From: JTS-AC122 sp050246015
GTDB taxonomy: Bacteria; Planctomycetota; Phycisphaerae; Phycisphaerales; UBA1924
Assembly (NCBI GenBank): GCA_050246015.1
Contig: JBFWWU010000010.1
Location: forward strand, 129,405 to 193,404
Direction of reading: 5' to 3'
DNA length: 64,000 bases
Both the position numbers and the translations under genes were made by a program. Below are positions 54,552 through 63,986 of the stretch, in pieces. The notes below the pieces were generated by a model. The model searched no databases. It was not told the origin of the DNA and saw only the letters and a list, made by a program, of their open reading frames with translations. Within the stretch, counting starts at the first letter, position 1. Every line of letters begins with the position of its first letter.

Positions 54552-56108
54552 CTACTCGGCCGGCGGCGGCGGGCGCTCCCCAAGAAGCGTCTGCGCGATC
54601 TCGGCTTTCATCCCGCGCGCGGTCTTGACCTTCCCCTGCATCCGCTTCGGCGGGAGTTTCGTCGGCACGATGCCCCCCGGAAACTTGTTCGGATCGATCG
54701 CCGCCGACGACTTGGCCGCCGCTTCGAGTTTCTTCTGCGCCGGATCCGCGAAGCGGTTGAAGTTCTGCGCCACCGCGGCTCGCTTGGCGTCGAGCTCGCG
54801 GCTGGCTACCACTTCCTTCGGCACGGGCCCCGGCTTGAAGTCCGGGTAGTCCAACTTCGGAATCTCCGTGTTGATCAGGTGCTCGATCTGCGTCAGCAGG
54901 TCGCCCTGCTCCGGCGTGACCAGCGCCCACGCCACCCCTTCACGCCCGGCTCGCGCCGTTCGACCGATGCGGTGGATATACAGATCGGGGTCCTCGGGCA
55001 GGTCGTAGTTGATCACGTGCGTGATCCCTTCCACGTCCAACCCGCGCGACGCCAGGTCCGACGCGATCAGCACCGACAGGTTCCCCTTGCGCAGTTTGTC
55101 GATCACCTTGTTGCGCTTGGATTGATACATGTCGCCGTGGATCGCGTGGCTTTCGATCCCCTTCTTGTTCAGGTACTCGTTGAGCACATCCACGGTTTTC
55201 TTCATGCGGCAGAAGACAATCGTCAGCGCCGGCTCTTCATGCGTCAGCAGGTGGTACAGCAGCGACTTCTTGTCCCACGGCTGCACCGTGAGATAAAACT
55301 GCTTCACCCGGCTCACGGTCAGCGACCCGCTCGTCGCGACGATCTTCTCGGCGTTGTTCGCGTACGAGCGGGCAAGTTGCTCGATCTCGGGCGAGAGTGT
55401 GGCGGAGACGAAGATCGTCTGACGCCCCGGCAGCCGCTGGCCCTGCTCGTCAAAGCCCGCGGGCGGCGGGCATCCCTTCAGGATGCGCCGGATATCGTCG
55501 CGGAACCCGATGTCCAGCATGCGGTCAACCTCGTCGAGCACGATGTACTTCACATGCCGGTGATGGATGTGCCCTCGCTCGACCATATCCATGATGCGCC
55601 CCGGCGTGGCCACGATGATCTCCGGGCCGCGCTCTAGCGCCTTGACCTGCACATGCACTCGCTCGCCCCCGAAGACCGCCGACGTGCGGATCGGCGTGTA
55701 CTTCGCGAAGTTATTCATGTCCGTCGCGACCTGGATCGCCAACTCGCGCGTCGGCACCAGGATGAGCGACTGGAACTCCTTGCCACGCTCCGCGCCGTGC
55801 AGCAGCGGCAGCCCGAACGCCGCCGTCTTGCCCGTGCCCGTCTTGGCCTGCCCCAGCACGTCCTTGCCGGCGACGATGAGCGGGATGAGTTGCGACTGGA
55901 TCTTGGTCGGCGTCTTGAACCCGAGTTCGTCGATCCCCTTGAGCACGCTGTTGCGCAGGCCCAGCGATGCAAATGACTGATCGTCCGCGAAGATGTCATC
56001 CGCCCCTTTGGGGAGCGGCCCCGCGGGAGCATCGGGTTGGGTGGCCGCTTCGGGTTGGGTGAGCTCGGGTCCGGTGGAAGGGTCGGAGTCGTTTGATTGG
56101 GTGTTCAT
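54552..56108 (-). CDS. DEAD-box ATP-dependent RNA helicase
   Basis: The 518-residue protein has the complete helicase set: Q motif SFASLGL..., AKTGTGKT, PTRELA, TPGR, DEVD in place of DEAD (IVLDEVDRMLD), SAT, TIVFCRMKKTVDVL, IASDLASRGLDVEGIT and HRIGRTARAGREG. An acidic, proline/glutamine-rich N-terminal extension of about 40 residues and a basic C-terminal tail (KLPPKRMQGKVKTARGMK) flank the core. Closest in layout to RhlE/CshA helicases that assist ribosome assembly or mRNA decay. The ATG at 56108 has a long 417-base upstream region shared with alr. It ends 4 bases from the convergent tsaD. Confidence 0.92.
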   Translation of the reverse strand: MNTQSNDSDPSTGPELTQPEAATQPDAPAGPLPKGADDIFADDQSFASLGLRNSVLKGIDELGFKTPTKIQSQLIPLIVAGKDVLGQAKTGTGKTAAFGLPLLHGAERGKEFQSLILVPTRELAIQVATDMNNFAKYTPIRTSAVFGGERVHVQVKALERGPEIIVATPGRIMDMVERGHIHHRHVKYIVLDEVDRMLDIGFRDDIRRILKGCPPPAGFDEQGQRLPGRQTIFVSATLSPEIEQLARSYANNAEKIVATSGSLTVSRVKQFYLTVQPWDKKSLLYHLLTHEEPALTIVFCRMKKTVDVLNEYLNKKGIESHAIHGDMYQSKRNKVIDKLRKGNLSVLIASDLASRGLDVEGITHVINYDLPEDPDLYIHRIGRTARAGREGVAWALVTPEQGDLLTQIEHLINTEIPKLDYPDFKPGPVPKEVVASRELDAKRAAVAQNFNRFADPAQKKLEAAAKSSAAIDPNKFPGGIVPTKLPPKRMQGKVKTARGMKAEIAQTLLGERPPPPAE

Positions 56109-56525
56109 GGCTATCGGATCATCATGCCGCGATGCGCCGGCCAGCCGAATCGGCCGGGCCTGTGCGGTCGCACCGGCGTCTGGGCGGCATGGTTCCAACC
56201 GCCCGAAACCGCTTGACTCCCGGCATGCCCACGCTGGACACGCTGGGGGCCGTGGCACGCCGCGACGTGTTCGCCGGGGTGCCACGGTTCCACCACTCGC
56301 TTCGATCCGGCGTTGATCGTCGGTGTTCGAGCCGATCGGGCCGGCACGGAACGCCCACGTCTTCGCGGCGCCCATCCACGGGCAGGACCACAGCGGTGCG
56401 GAGTTTGATCGTAGGAGTCCGATTTGGTCGATACAACTTTGAGCAGCAGGCGTGCCGCCGAGCGGATCTTGGGGATGCTTCCCTGACAATCGGCGTACGC
56501 TTGGCGCGGGAAGGATTCCAGTCGC
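56109..56525. other. 417-base divergent leader region
   Basis: No gene can be supported between the DEAD-box helicase and alr. A perfect CCGTGGCAC (56250-56258)/GTGCCACGG (56279-56287) hairpin and CGGCCAGCCGAATCGGCCGG (56138-56157) are the main structures. A long structured leader would suit a cold-responsive helicase gene, but this is only inference. Confidence 0.4.
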
Positions 56526-58001
56526 GTGAGCACCAGCCGAATCGACATTGATCTGAGTGCCATCGGAAACAACATCCGCGCGGTCCGGCGCGTGTTATCC
56601 GGTGAGTTGGCCTCGCGCGAACACCCAGAGGCCCAGCGCGATCCCGCCAGTTCCGAGAGGCCCCGAGTCACCAAGGCGCCCGCGATCTGCGCCGTCCTGA
56701 AGCAGGATGCCTACGGCATGGGCGCCGTGCGCATCGCGAAGCGCCTCGCGGCGTGCGGCGTCGACATGATCGCCGTCTTCTCCGTGGACGAGGCTCGCTC
56801 GCTCGTCGAAGCCGGGATCGCCGCCCCCATGCTCGTGCTGATGCCCGTCAGGAACATTGATCGCAGCGACCCGGTCTATCGGCACGCGGTCGTCGGAAAA
56901 CTCCACCTGACCATCCACGATGAGGACCAACTCGCCGCCATCACCGAGGTCTGCGGAAGGCTCGGCGCCGCGATGCCGCTGCACGTGCAGATCGACACCG
57001 GGCTGGCGCGCGGCGGCGCCCTGCCCGCGGTCGGCGAGCGGATCGTCGAGTCGATCGCTCGCAACCCCAGGCTCCGCCTGGGCGGCCTGATGACGCACTT
57101 CGCGACGCCCTGCGGCGACCCCGAGTTCACTCGTGAACAAGCGAGGCTCTTCCGCGAGTGGGTCGAGAAGATCAAGCCGATGCTTGTCGCCGGCGCGGGT
57201 CATCGCATCGACGCGTCCACGCCCCACGGGTTGCTGATTCACGCCGCCAACTCGTGCGCCGTGTTCCGCTCCAGCAAGTACCACGGCAACCTCGTCCGCA
57301 TCGGTCAATGCCTGTACGGCTACGCGCTGGAAGGAGCGTCCGACCGGGAGGGCGCTGAGTTCGCCGCGGCGGCCGCCTCGCTCCAGCCCGCCACACGCTG
57401 GACCAGTTCCGTCGTGCACATCAAGGACGTCCCGACGGGATTCCCGGTGGGTTATGGCAGCACCTGGCGCGCCGCTCGCCCCACGCGCATCGCGCTAGTC
57501 CCGATCGGATACGCCGACGGCTATCCGCGGCTGCTGAGCAACGCCGCCGTCGTGGGCTTCACCGGGAATGCCTGGGAGCGATCGGGCGCGACACTGCCCC
57601 CCGGCGCCGACACGGCGTCCGCGGGTTCGCCCACGGGCCGGGCGTCGAATCCGGCTCCCACGATGTACGCCCCCGTCATCGGACGCGTGAGCATGGACCA
57701 GATCACCATCGACGTCAGCGACGTGCCCATCTCCATGTGCAAGGTTGGTTCCGAGGTCGAGATCGCCGTCGGCGAGCGAGCGGCGCCCAACTCCTTCCTG
57801 CGACTCGCGGAACTCTCCCAGAGCATCGTGCACGAGCAGATGTGCCGCGTCGGCCCGCGCGTCGAACGATCCTACAGACTGTCCGCGTCCGGGACGCAGC
57901 CGAGAATCCACGTGTTCCCGGAATCGCCGGCCAGCGGCGCGAGTTTCGGAGGCGATCGCGGCTCCGCGCTCGCGTGCGACTACCGCGCCGACGCGGTCTA
58001 G
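56526..58001 (+). CDS. alr: alanine racemase
   Basis: PLP enzyme making D-alanine for peptidoglycan. The 491-residue protein has the PLP lysine in ICAVLKQDAYGMGA (Lys59), a second catalytic region VGYGSTW, GYADGYPRLLSN and GRVSMDQITIDVSD. It is 100 or more residues longer than most racemases, from inserts near residues 25-50, about 352-380, and an extended C-terminus (PRIHVFPESPASGASFGGDR). It starts with a GTG at 56526. It is divergent from the helicase gene. A hairpin repeat acts as a likely terminator. Confidence 0.92.
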   Translation: MSTSRIDIDLSAIGNNIRAVRRVLSGELASREHPEAQRDPASSERPRVTKAPAICAVLKQDAYGMGAVRIAKRLAACGVDMIAVFSVDEARSLVEAGIAAPMLVLMPVRNIDRSDPVYRHAVVGKLHLTIHDEDQLAAITEVCGRLGAAMPLHVQIDTGLARGGALPAVGERIVESIARNPRLRLGGLMTHFATPCGDPEFTREQARLFREWVEKIKPMLVAGAGHRIDASTPHGLLIHAANSCAVFRSSKYHGNLVRIGQCLYGYALEGASDREGAEFAAAAASLQPATRWTSSVVHIKDVPTGFPVGYGSTWRAARPTRIALVPIGYADGYPRLLSNAAVVGFTGNAWERSGATLPPGADTASAGSPTGRASNPAPTMYAPVIGRVSMDQITIDVSDVPISMCKVGSEVEIAVGERAAPNSFLRLAELSQSIVHEQMCRVGPRVERSYRLSASGTQPRIHVFPESPASGASFGGDRGSALACDYRADAV

Positions 58002-58032
58002 ACGCCGACGACGACGGGTGGGCACGGCTTGC

Positions 58033-58136
58033 GTGATCTGTCGTGCCACGGCTTGCCGTCCTCGGCAAGCCGTGCTTTTGAGGTGTTTGACGAGCCCCGG
58101 ACACGGCTTGGCTCAAAAGCAGCCAAGCCGTGGCAC
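58033..58136 (+). repeat. tandem hairpin repeat, unit 1
   Basis: GTGATCTGTCGTGC, then CACGGCTTGCCG-TCCT-CGGCAAGCCGTG (12-bp perfect stem, 58047-58074) followed by CTTTTG. After a spacer comes CACGGCTTGGCT-CAAAAGC-AGCCAAGCCGTG. The first hairpin with its T-run probably terminates alr. Confidence 0.8.
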
Positions 58137-58160
58137 GCCAGCGAGACCGTGTCACCTGCC

Positions 58161-58266
58161 GTGATCTGTCGTGCCACGGCTTGCCGTCCTCGGCAAGCCG
58201 TGTCGTGTGTGCGTCGGTGACTAGTCCCGGACACGGCTTGGCTCAAAAGCAGCCAAGCCGTGGCAC
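58161..58266 (+). repeat. tandem hairpin repeat, unit 2
   Basis: Nearly identical second unit (106 versus 104 bases), with the same two hairpins and the same flanks GTGATCTGTC ... GTGGCAC. Differences are confined to the spacer between hairpins. The 12-bp stems CACGGCTTGCCG/CGGCAAGCCGTG are unchanged. Confidence 0.8.
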
Positions 58267-58283
58267 CATCGCGGCGGCGGAAC

Positions 58284-59993
58284 TCACCGGATGAAGATCA
58301 TCCAGTTCACCACCAGCACCGGGAGCAGGATCACGCACGCCAGCCCGAGGTAACTGAAGAACGACGGCATCTTCACGCCTGCTCCTTCGCTGATCGCCTT
58401 GACCATGAAGTTCGGACCGTTGCCGATATACGTCATCGCCCCGAAGAAGACCGCCCCCAGCGATATCGCCTCCAGCAGCGTCTGGCCACGGAAGTGCACC
58501 GCCGAGCCGTCGTGGTGGATCACGTCGTAGGTGTGAGCGATGAACCGATGGATGCCCTCGGCGTCCAGCGGCAGATGCAGCACGCCCAGCGCGGATTGCA
58601 GAAAGTTCAAGTACGTCGGCGCGTTATCAAGCACCGCCGACAGCGCGCCCGTGAAGAAGTAGTACTGCGTCGGCGATTCGAGCCCGAGTTTCCCCGCGTT
58701 TGTCGCGAGGTACCCCAGCGCCGGAACCATTGTCAGGAAGATCCCGATGAACAGGAACCCCACTTCCTGCACCGGGTGAAAATCAAAGGAATTGGCGTCG
58801 TGGATGTCTTGGCTCGCGGTGAAGTACGCGATGACGGCGACCGCCACCTGGAACGTCGCGCCGATCGGGTACCCGTGAATCCCCAGTTGCGACTTCAGCA
58901 GGGGATCGATGAACACCCCCGCGACCATCAGCAGCAGATACCCCAGCGCGGGCAGACCGGCGATCCGGACAGGTCCGATCGTGACGGCCCGGTCCGGCGG
59001 CTGCACCGGGGCTCCTTCACCTTCGCGGTGGTATTGGGTCGGCGCCGCCGGATCGGACGGCTTCTCCGCGGCCCTCGCCAGGCGCCGTCCGTGCGCCGCA
59101 TCGATTACGAAGAACAGCGCCAGCAACATCCCGACGCACGCCCCCCACATCGGCCACAGGTGCGTCATCGTCCACTCGAAAGGAACGCCTTTCAGGAACC
59201 CCAGATACAGCGGCGGGTCGCCGATCGGCGTCAGGCACCCCCCGCAGTTCGAGACGATGAAGATGAACATCACGATGTGGATCGGCGCGAGCCGGCCCGC
59301 GTTCATCCGCATGAACGGCCGGATCAGGAGCATCGACGCGCCCGTCGTCCCGACGATGTTTGCCAGCACCGCCCCGCACGCCAGCAGCACGGTGTTCGCC
59401 AGCGGCGTGGCCCGCGAGCTCACATCGATGTGGATGCCCCCGGATACCACGAATAGCCCGCCCACCAGCGCGATGAACGCGTAGTACTCCATCACCGCGT
59501 GCAGAACCGCGTGCTGACCATACGCACCCAGCGCGCCAAGGTAATACGCCGCCACCGCCCCTCCCAGCAGGAACGCGAAGTCCGGGAAGTGCTTCCCCCA
59601 GAAACGCCCGTTGATGAACGGCATGAGCGCGATGCTCGCCAGCAGCGCGGCGAACGGCGCGCAGAGCCAGAGCGGGATTGCCGGAGCAGCGTGCTCGGCG
59701 TGTTCCGACGCCGCGCCCGCGCCATCCGCCGCGCCTTCCGCGGGTCCGGCATCGGCCCACGGCACGGCTTCACCACTCGGCAATCGCTCGAACTCTTCGC
59801 CGCTGGGGGTCGTCTCACGCACCCGCGGCACATGAGACTCGCCCGCCGCCGCCGGGTGTCCCGGAATCTGCTTCGCCGGCGGCAGCATCTGCACGACGCC
59901 GAGCCCGATGAGCACCCCGACGATGGCGCTGAGAATCCAGCACTTGGGCCCATAAAACCCACGGATGATCGACATGTCGCCGCTGTTGGACAT
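58284..59993 (-). CDS. sodium:proton antiporter, NhaD/ArsB-type permease
   Basis: The 569-residue membrane protein has about 12 hydrophobic segments. Characteristic blocks are FLLGGAVAAYYLGALGAYGQ, then NIVGTTGASMLLIRPFMRMN (conserved in the ion-transporter superfamily), SNCGGCLTPIGDPPLYLGFL and FLFIGIFLTMVPALGYLATN. The end reads AMTYIGNGPNFMVKAISEGA. An N-terminal loop of about 65 residues is low complexity. Related proteins exchange Na+ for H+ or carry citrate or arsenite; the substrate is an inference. The ATG at 59993 is chosen over an adjacent GTG. Confidence 0.85.
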   Translation of the reverse strand: MSNSGDMSIIRGFYGPKCWILSAIVGVLIGLGVVQMLPPAKQIPGHPAAAGESHVPRVRETTPSGEEFERLPSGEAVPWADAGPAEGAADGAGAASEHAEHAAPAIPLWLCAPFAALLASIALMPFINGRFWGKHFPDFAFLLGGAVAAYYLGALGAYGQHAVLHAVMEYYAFIALVGGLFVVSGGIHIDVSSRATPLANTVLLACGAVLANIVGTTGASMLLIRPFMRMNAGRLAPIHIVMFIFIVSNCGGCLTPIGDPPLYLGFLKGVPFEWTMTHLWPMWGACVGMLLALFFVIDAAHGRRLARAAEKPSDPAAPTQYHREGEGAPVQPPDRAVTIGPVRIAGLPALGYLLLMVAGVFIDPLLKSQLGIHGYPIGATFQVAVAVIAYFTASQDIHDANSFDFHPVQEVGFLFIGIFLTMVPALGYLATNAGKLGLESPTQYYFFTGALSAVLDNAPTYLNFLQSALGVLHLPLDAEGIHRFIAHTYDVIHHDGSAVHFRGQTLLEAISLGAVFFGAMTYIGNGPNFMVKAISEGAGVKMPSFFSYLGLACVILLPVLVVNWMIFIR

Positions 59994-60185
59994 CACGTTC
60001 TCTCTGAGATGAGCCTGATCTACGTGAGATCGGGCCGGGTCTGGGCGGACGGATCGTCGCTCGTGCTCGCGGCCCCGGTGGTTCGGGTGGCGCGAACACT
60101 ATCGCGTTGGATGAGTCGGTGCCGGATCGGAGGCCGTCTTGCCGATCCAGATATCGCCGGATTGGCGGCGGGGCGGCGGCGCCCC

Positions 60186-61757
60186 TTACTTCGCGCCCGC
60201 GCTGGACTGGATCCACTCCACGATCACGTCGGCGACGCTCGGCGCTACCGTCGTTTCGATCGAGTCGTGCTCGTCGGCAAAGCCCGAAACGCACGGCTGG
60301 AACCAGTGATTGAGTCCGGGGAGCGTCTTGCTGGTCACGCGACTGTTGCCGCCGGACTTCAGCGCGCTCTCGGCGCCGCCCAGCAGGCTCGGTGGGACCG
60401 CCATGTCGCGCTCCGCCGCGAGCAAAAGGACCGGCGCCGAGATGGACCCCAGGTGCTCTCCCGCGTTTTCATTGAGTCGCGAAAGAATCCGCGGCGTGAG
60501 GTAATAGTCGATCTGCACCTGGATCATGTCGCGCTGCTGGAACGTGTTGAGAAATCCCATCGCTCGTCCCTGGGTTTTCTGTATTTCATAATCCTCTTCC
60601 AGCACCTTGGCGAGATCGTCCTGCTTCTGGCTCGCCGCCAATGCGAGGATCCGCTCGAATCGCTCCACCCGGGCGCGGGCGTACGCGGGGTCCTCGCCTT
60701 GCGCTTCAAGTTGCCGGCGTTCGCGCGCCACGAGCACGTCCCGCCACGGCGCCGCGCTGGGCGCCATCAGCACCACGAACCCGATGCGGTTGTTCTTCTC
60801 CGCGGCCCGCGCCGCCACCAGCGCGCCCTCCCCGCGCCCCACGATCCCCACGCGCGTCGGGTCCACCCCGTTGATGCCCGCCAGATACGCCGCCATCCCC
60901 GCCGCGTCGCGCCCCGCGTCCTCCATCGAACTCGACAGGTACGAGCCCGTATCGAATCCAGTCCCCGGCGCGGCGCAGCGCAGCACCGCGATCCCCCGCC
61001 GCGTCAGCAGGTCGGCGAGCACCGCTCCTGACTTGTGCGTCCCCTCCGTGTGATCGACGTCGGTCGCATCCTCGTCCGGCAACAACACCACCGCCGGCAC
61101 CGCCGCCGCCTTCCCCTCACCCACGGGTTCCCGTCGCGGCATCGTCAGCACCCCCACCAGGTCACGCCCGGGGCCCAGCGTCGTGATCGTGACGTCGCGG
61201 CGCTCGTACGGCAACGGCTCGACCGGCGTCTGCGGCCGCCGCGGGGCCGCGTTGCGCGCTTCCGCCTCCGTCGCCCGCGACGCCCGGATGAACACCGGCT
61301 GCACCTCCCCGATCACCAGCCGCCCCGTCGCCCGCTGGCCGTCCGGATCGATCGTGAGGTCATAGATATTCCGGGCCGGCGGCGGCGGCGAGACGAACCG
61401 GATCGATGTGCCGGTGCGCGTCACCTCTTCAAGCGGGTGCTCGAACATCCCCTGCACCCCGCACCCCGGCGACATGCTCAGCGTCCCCGACCACCCGCCC
61501 TCCTTGCTCGTGAGCGTCAGCACGAACGTGATCTGTGCGCACGCCGGATTCGGCACCAGAATCTGCCCGACCCAGTATTCCACCTGCGGCCCAGAGTCCA
61601 GGACCGCGCGGGGGCGCTCCGTGGGGCGCCGCGGAGACGACACGCTCGCAACCGGCGCGTGCGAGGCTCCGGCCGCGGGCGCGCACGACGCCCCACCGTA
61701 CACAGACGCGAACATGAGCGTCGTGCCTGCAAGCCACGCGCGTGTGAGTCCATTCAT
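60186..61757 (-). CDS. exported alpha/beta-hydrolase-like protein lacking the catalytic serine
   Basis: A 523-residue paralogue of the hydrolase at 2527-3957, with the same order: signal peptide (6-20), beta-rich N-terminal domain (SKEGGWSGTLSMSPGCGVQG), hydrolase domain. The nucleophile elbow reads GRGEGA, so the serine position is Gly309, and the oxyanion loop is changed to LLPDEDATD. The acid (ERDMAVP) and histidine (LNHWFQP) are kept. It is therefore probably inactive as a hydrolase, perhaps a binding or regulatory protein. A possible lipobox Cys25 (GGASC) is weak. Function unknown. Confidence 0.75.
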   Translation of the reverse strand: MNGLTRAWLAGTTLMFASVYGGASCAPAAGASHAPVASVSSPRRPTERPRAVLDSGPQVEYWVGQILVPNPACAQITFVLTLTSKEGGWSGTLSMSPGCGVQGMFEHPLEEVTRTGTSIRFVSPPPPARNIYDLTIDPDGQRATGRLVIGEVQPVFIRASRATEAEARNAAPRRPQTPVEPLPYERRDVTITTLGPGRDLVGVLTMPRREPVGEGKAAAVPAVVLLPDEDATDVDHTEGTHKSGAVLADLLTRRGIAVLRCAAPGTGFDTGSYLSSSMEDAGRDAAGMAAYLAGINGVDPTRVGIVGRGEGALVAARAAEKNNRIGFVVLMAPSAAPWRDVLVARERRQLEAQGEDPAYARARVERFERILALAASQKQDDLAKVLEEDYEIQKTQGRAMGFLNTFQQRDMIQVQIDYYLTPRILSRLNENAGEHLGSISAPVLLLAAERDMAVPPSLLGGAESALKSGGNSRVTSKTLPGLNHWFQPCVSGFADEHDSIETTVAPSVADVIVEWIQSSAGAK

Positions 61758-61826
61758 GCCGGATTGTTTCGGCGTACCCGGCCGGTCTCAACCCGCGAGC
61801 ACCCGGAATCGACCCGGATGGCCGCG

Positions 61827-62165
61827 CTACAACTCGACGTCCAGCCGTCCCTGTTGTCGGTACCCGTTCAGCAGCGCCTGATGCAACTGCCGGGATTCTT
61901 CCTCGCGCTGCGCCACCTGCCGTGCCTCGCGCTGCTCGCGGTCGTGCAGTTCCTCCGCGGCCTGTTCCTCTCGCCGTTCATACTCGCGCACCCGCTCCTC
62001 CCGCGCGTCCCGCTCGCGCTGCTCGGCTTCTCGCTCTTCCCGCTCCCGGCGCGCCTCGGCCGCCCGGCGAAGCGATTCGTCCACGACCGCCAGCACCACG
62101 TCCGTGTTCTTCGCCTGCGCGATCGCTGTCACCAGCGCGGGATGGTCCGTCGGCGTCCGCGACAT
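61827..62165 (-). CDS. small charged coiled-coil protein
   Basis: A 112-residue protein. The first 35 residues (VTAIAQAKNTDVVLAVVDES) look like a short folded part. Residues 36-95 are an almost unbroken Arg/Glu helix (RREREEREAEQRERDAREER) expected to form a coiled coil. A short HQALLNGYRQQGRLDVEL end follows. AGGAGG lies 5-6 bases before the ATG at 62165, an excellent ribosome site. No family recognised; the repetitive middle makes homology calls unreliable. Confidence 0.6.
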   Translation of the reverse strand: MSRTPTDHPALVTAIAQAKNTDVVLAVVDESLRRAAEARREREEREAEQRERDAREERVREYERREEQAAEELHDREQREARQVAQREEESRQLHQALLNGYRQQGRLDVEL

Positions 62166-62348
62166 CGTGCCTCCTGGGCACATCGTCGGCCGTTTCGTGT
62201 CGCGTCTGAAACGGCTGTGCGGTGTACAACGAAAAAAAACGATCAACCGCGGGGAGGCCGCGGCGTCATGGCGCAGCCCGTGCGCGGCACCCTTTCCCCC
62301 AGCGGGCCCACGCCACACCGCGTGCTCGCGCACGCGGCTCAGAAGCAG

Positions 62349-63785
62349 TCACGGCGCCCACACGTTGGCCGTCGTCGTCTTGATCGCACTGGGCGCGCCG
62401 TTCCCGGGTTCGCTCTTGTGCGACGGCGCGGGGATCACCCCCCCGGTTGGGTCGGCCTTGATCACCCCGACCGGGCCGACCTCCCCCGGGAACGCCGCCG
62501 CGCTCGCCGGCGGCACCGTCGCCCCGTTCAGGTGCATCTTCCCACCCGAAAGTCCCGGGAAGTGCTCCCCCTGCCAACTCTCGGGGTACTTCACGTCGTC
62601 CATCGACAGCGCGGCTTTCGTCGGGAACAGCGGACGGAACGTATCGCACATCACCGCCAGTTCCTGCGTGTGCGTCGCCGCCAGGCTCGCCTCGATCGTC
62701 CCCGGGTGCGGGCCGTGCGGGATCCCCTGCGGGTGCAGCGTCAGGCTCCCGATCTCGATTCCTTTGCGGCTCCCGAAGTTCCCGTCCACGTAGTACAGCA
62801 CCTCGTCCGAATCCAGGTTCGAGTGGTTGTACGGCACCTTGATGCTCTGCGGGTGATAGTCCAGCATCCGCGGCGCGAACGTGCAGATCACGAAGTTGTG
62901 CGCCTCGAACGTCTGGTGGATCGGCGGGGGCATGTGCAACTTCCCCGTGATCGGCGAGAAATCATCCGCGCTAAACACGAACGGGTAGTAGCACCCGTCC
63001 CACCCCACGATGTCCAGCGGGTGGTAGTGGTACACATACTCGTGCACCAGGTCCCGCGCCTTGATCCGCACCGGGAAGTCGCCCCGCTCGTCCCACGTCA
63101 TCGGGAACTCCGGCGTCCGCAGGTCCCGCTCGCACAGCGGTGCGTGCTCCAGGTACTGCCCGTGCATCTTGCTCACGTACCGCGGCGGCGGGCCGATGTG
63201 GCTCCCGTTGGTCGTCTCGATCAGCAGCACCTTCCCGTACGGCATCGACTCGACCGCCGGCCCGCCGTCCCTGGGCTTGCCGTCCGCGCCGTTCTGGCGC
63301 GCGTCCCAGATGATCGTGTAGATCACCCCCTTGGGGATCACCAGATAATCCCGCGGCCCAAAGCGCAGCGTCCCCAGCATCGTGTGGCACGCCCCGCTCC
63401 CGTAGTGAATGAACAGGCACTCGTCCCCCTGCCCGTTCTTGTAGTGGTACTGCATCTGCTCCGCCGGGTTGCACACCGCCATCTCCACGTCGCTGTTCCC
63501 GAACAGCACCACCCGCCCGGTCACGAAGTCCCCGTGCGGCTTCATCGGCGCGCTCTTCACGTGCCGCATCCGCATGATCTCCTGCTCCACGTACTGGGCC
63601 TTGGTCCCGTACACCGGCTTCCACCCGTACACCTGCGTCGGCGGATGAATGTGGTACATCGTCGTCGTCGGCCCGACGAACCCTTCCGTCCCGAAGACTT
63701 CCTCGGAGTACAGGCACCCGTCGGGGCGGCGGAACTGCACGTGGCGCTTCCGGGGCATCAGGCCGAGTTTCAGGTAGTGGGGCAT
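62349..63785 (-). CDS. hmgA: homogentisate 1,2-dioxygenase
   Basis: Ring-opening iron dioxygenase of tyrosine/phenylalanine breakdown, giving maleylacetoacetate. The 478-residue protein has the cupin-like core: FIHYGSGACHTMLGTLRFGP, DYLVIPKGVIYTIIWDAR, VGWDGCYYPFVFSADDFSPI, iron-ligand blocks NHSNLDSDEVLYYV (His, Glu) and HPQGIPHGPHPGT (His). The first 10 residues begin PHYLKLGLMPRKRH. A C-terminal tail of about 55 low-complexity residues (PASAAAFPGEVGP) extends it beyond the usual 430-450. AGGAG is upstream of the ATG at 63785. No other homogentisate-pathway gene is in the window. Confidence 0.92.
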   Translation of the reverse strand: MPHYLKLGLMPRKRHVQFRRPDGCLYSEEVFGTEGFVGPTTTMYHIHPPTQVYGWKPVYGTKAQYVEQEIMRMRHVKSAPMKPHGDFVTGRVVLFGNSDVEMAVCNPAEQMQYHYKNGQGDECLFIHYGSGACHTMLGTLRFGPRDYLVIPKGVIYTIIWDARQNGADGKPRDGGPAVESMPYGKVLLIETTNGSHIGPPPRYVSKMHGQYLEHAPLCERDLRTPEFPMTWDERGDFPVRIKARDLVHEYVYHYHPLDIVGWDGCYYPFVFSADDFSPITGKLHMPPPIHQTFEAHNFVICTFAPRMLDYHPQSIKVPYNHSNLDSDEVLYYVDGNFGSRKGIEIGSLTLHPQGIPHGPHPGTIEASLAATHTQELAVMCDTFRPLFPTKAALSMDDVKYPESWQGEHFPGLSGGKMHLNGATVPPASAAAFPGEVGPVGVIKADPTGGVIPAPSHKSEPGNGAPSAIKTTTANVWAP

Positions 63786-63869
63786 GACGAACAATCTCCT
63801 GCGGCAGAAAAAAGGAAGGTCCGCTGCGGCGTGCCATTCAATTGTACGGCGATACGTGGTGGAAGACGT

Positions 63870-63905
63870 TCTTGAACGCGAAGGACGCGCAGGACCGCGA
63901 AGAAG
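63870..63905. repeat. short intergenic GCGAAGGACGCG-type motif
   Basis: AACGCGAAGGACGCGCAGGA and ACCGCGAAGAAG form a degenerate tandem of a motif common in intergenic DNA of many bacteria. A related fragment is at 45361-45380. No function known. Confidence 0.35.
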
Positions 63906-63930
63906 ACGGAAGGGAGCACGGAGATATGGG

Positions 63931-63986
63931 GGGGAGAGGGAGAGGGAGAGGGAGAGGGAGAGGGAGAGGGAGAGGGAGAGGGGGTG
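63931..63986 (+). repeat. (GAGAGG)n purine hexamer repeat at the window end
   Basis: Eight or so tandem copies of a six-base GAGAGG-type unit, running into G-only stretches to base 64000. It lies upstream of hmgA. It may be a true microsatellite or an assembly-edge artefact. Confidence 0.7.

Noticed and set aside
58033..58266. Attachment site or integron attC array
   Set aside because: No integrase, no conserved core triplet and no cassettes nearby; it reads as tandem hairpins.
61035..63875. A 946-codon open frame on the + strand across the hydrolase paralogue, the coiled-coil gene and hmgA
   Set aside because: It is antisense to three well-supported genes and its product is an arginine/histidine/proline-rich sequence without domains, as expected in GC-rich DNA.
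63931..63986. Possible CRISPR array from the regular repeats at the right edge
   Set aside because: The unit is only 6 bases with no spacers; it is a simple repeat.
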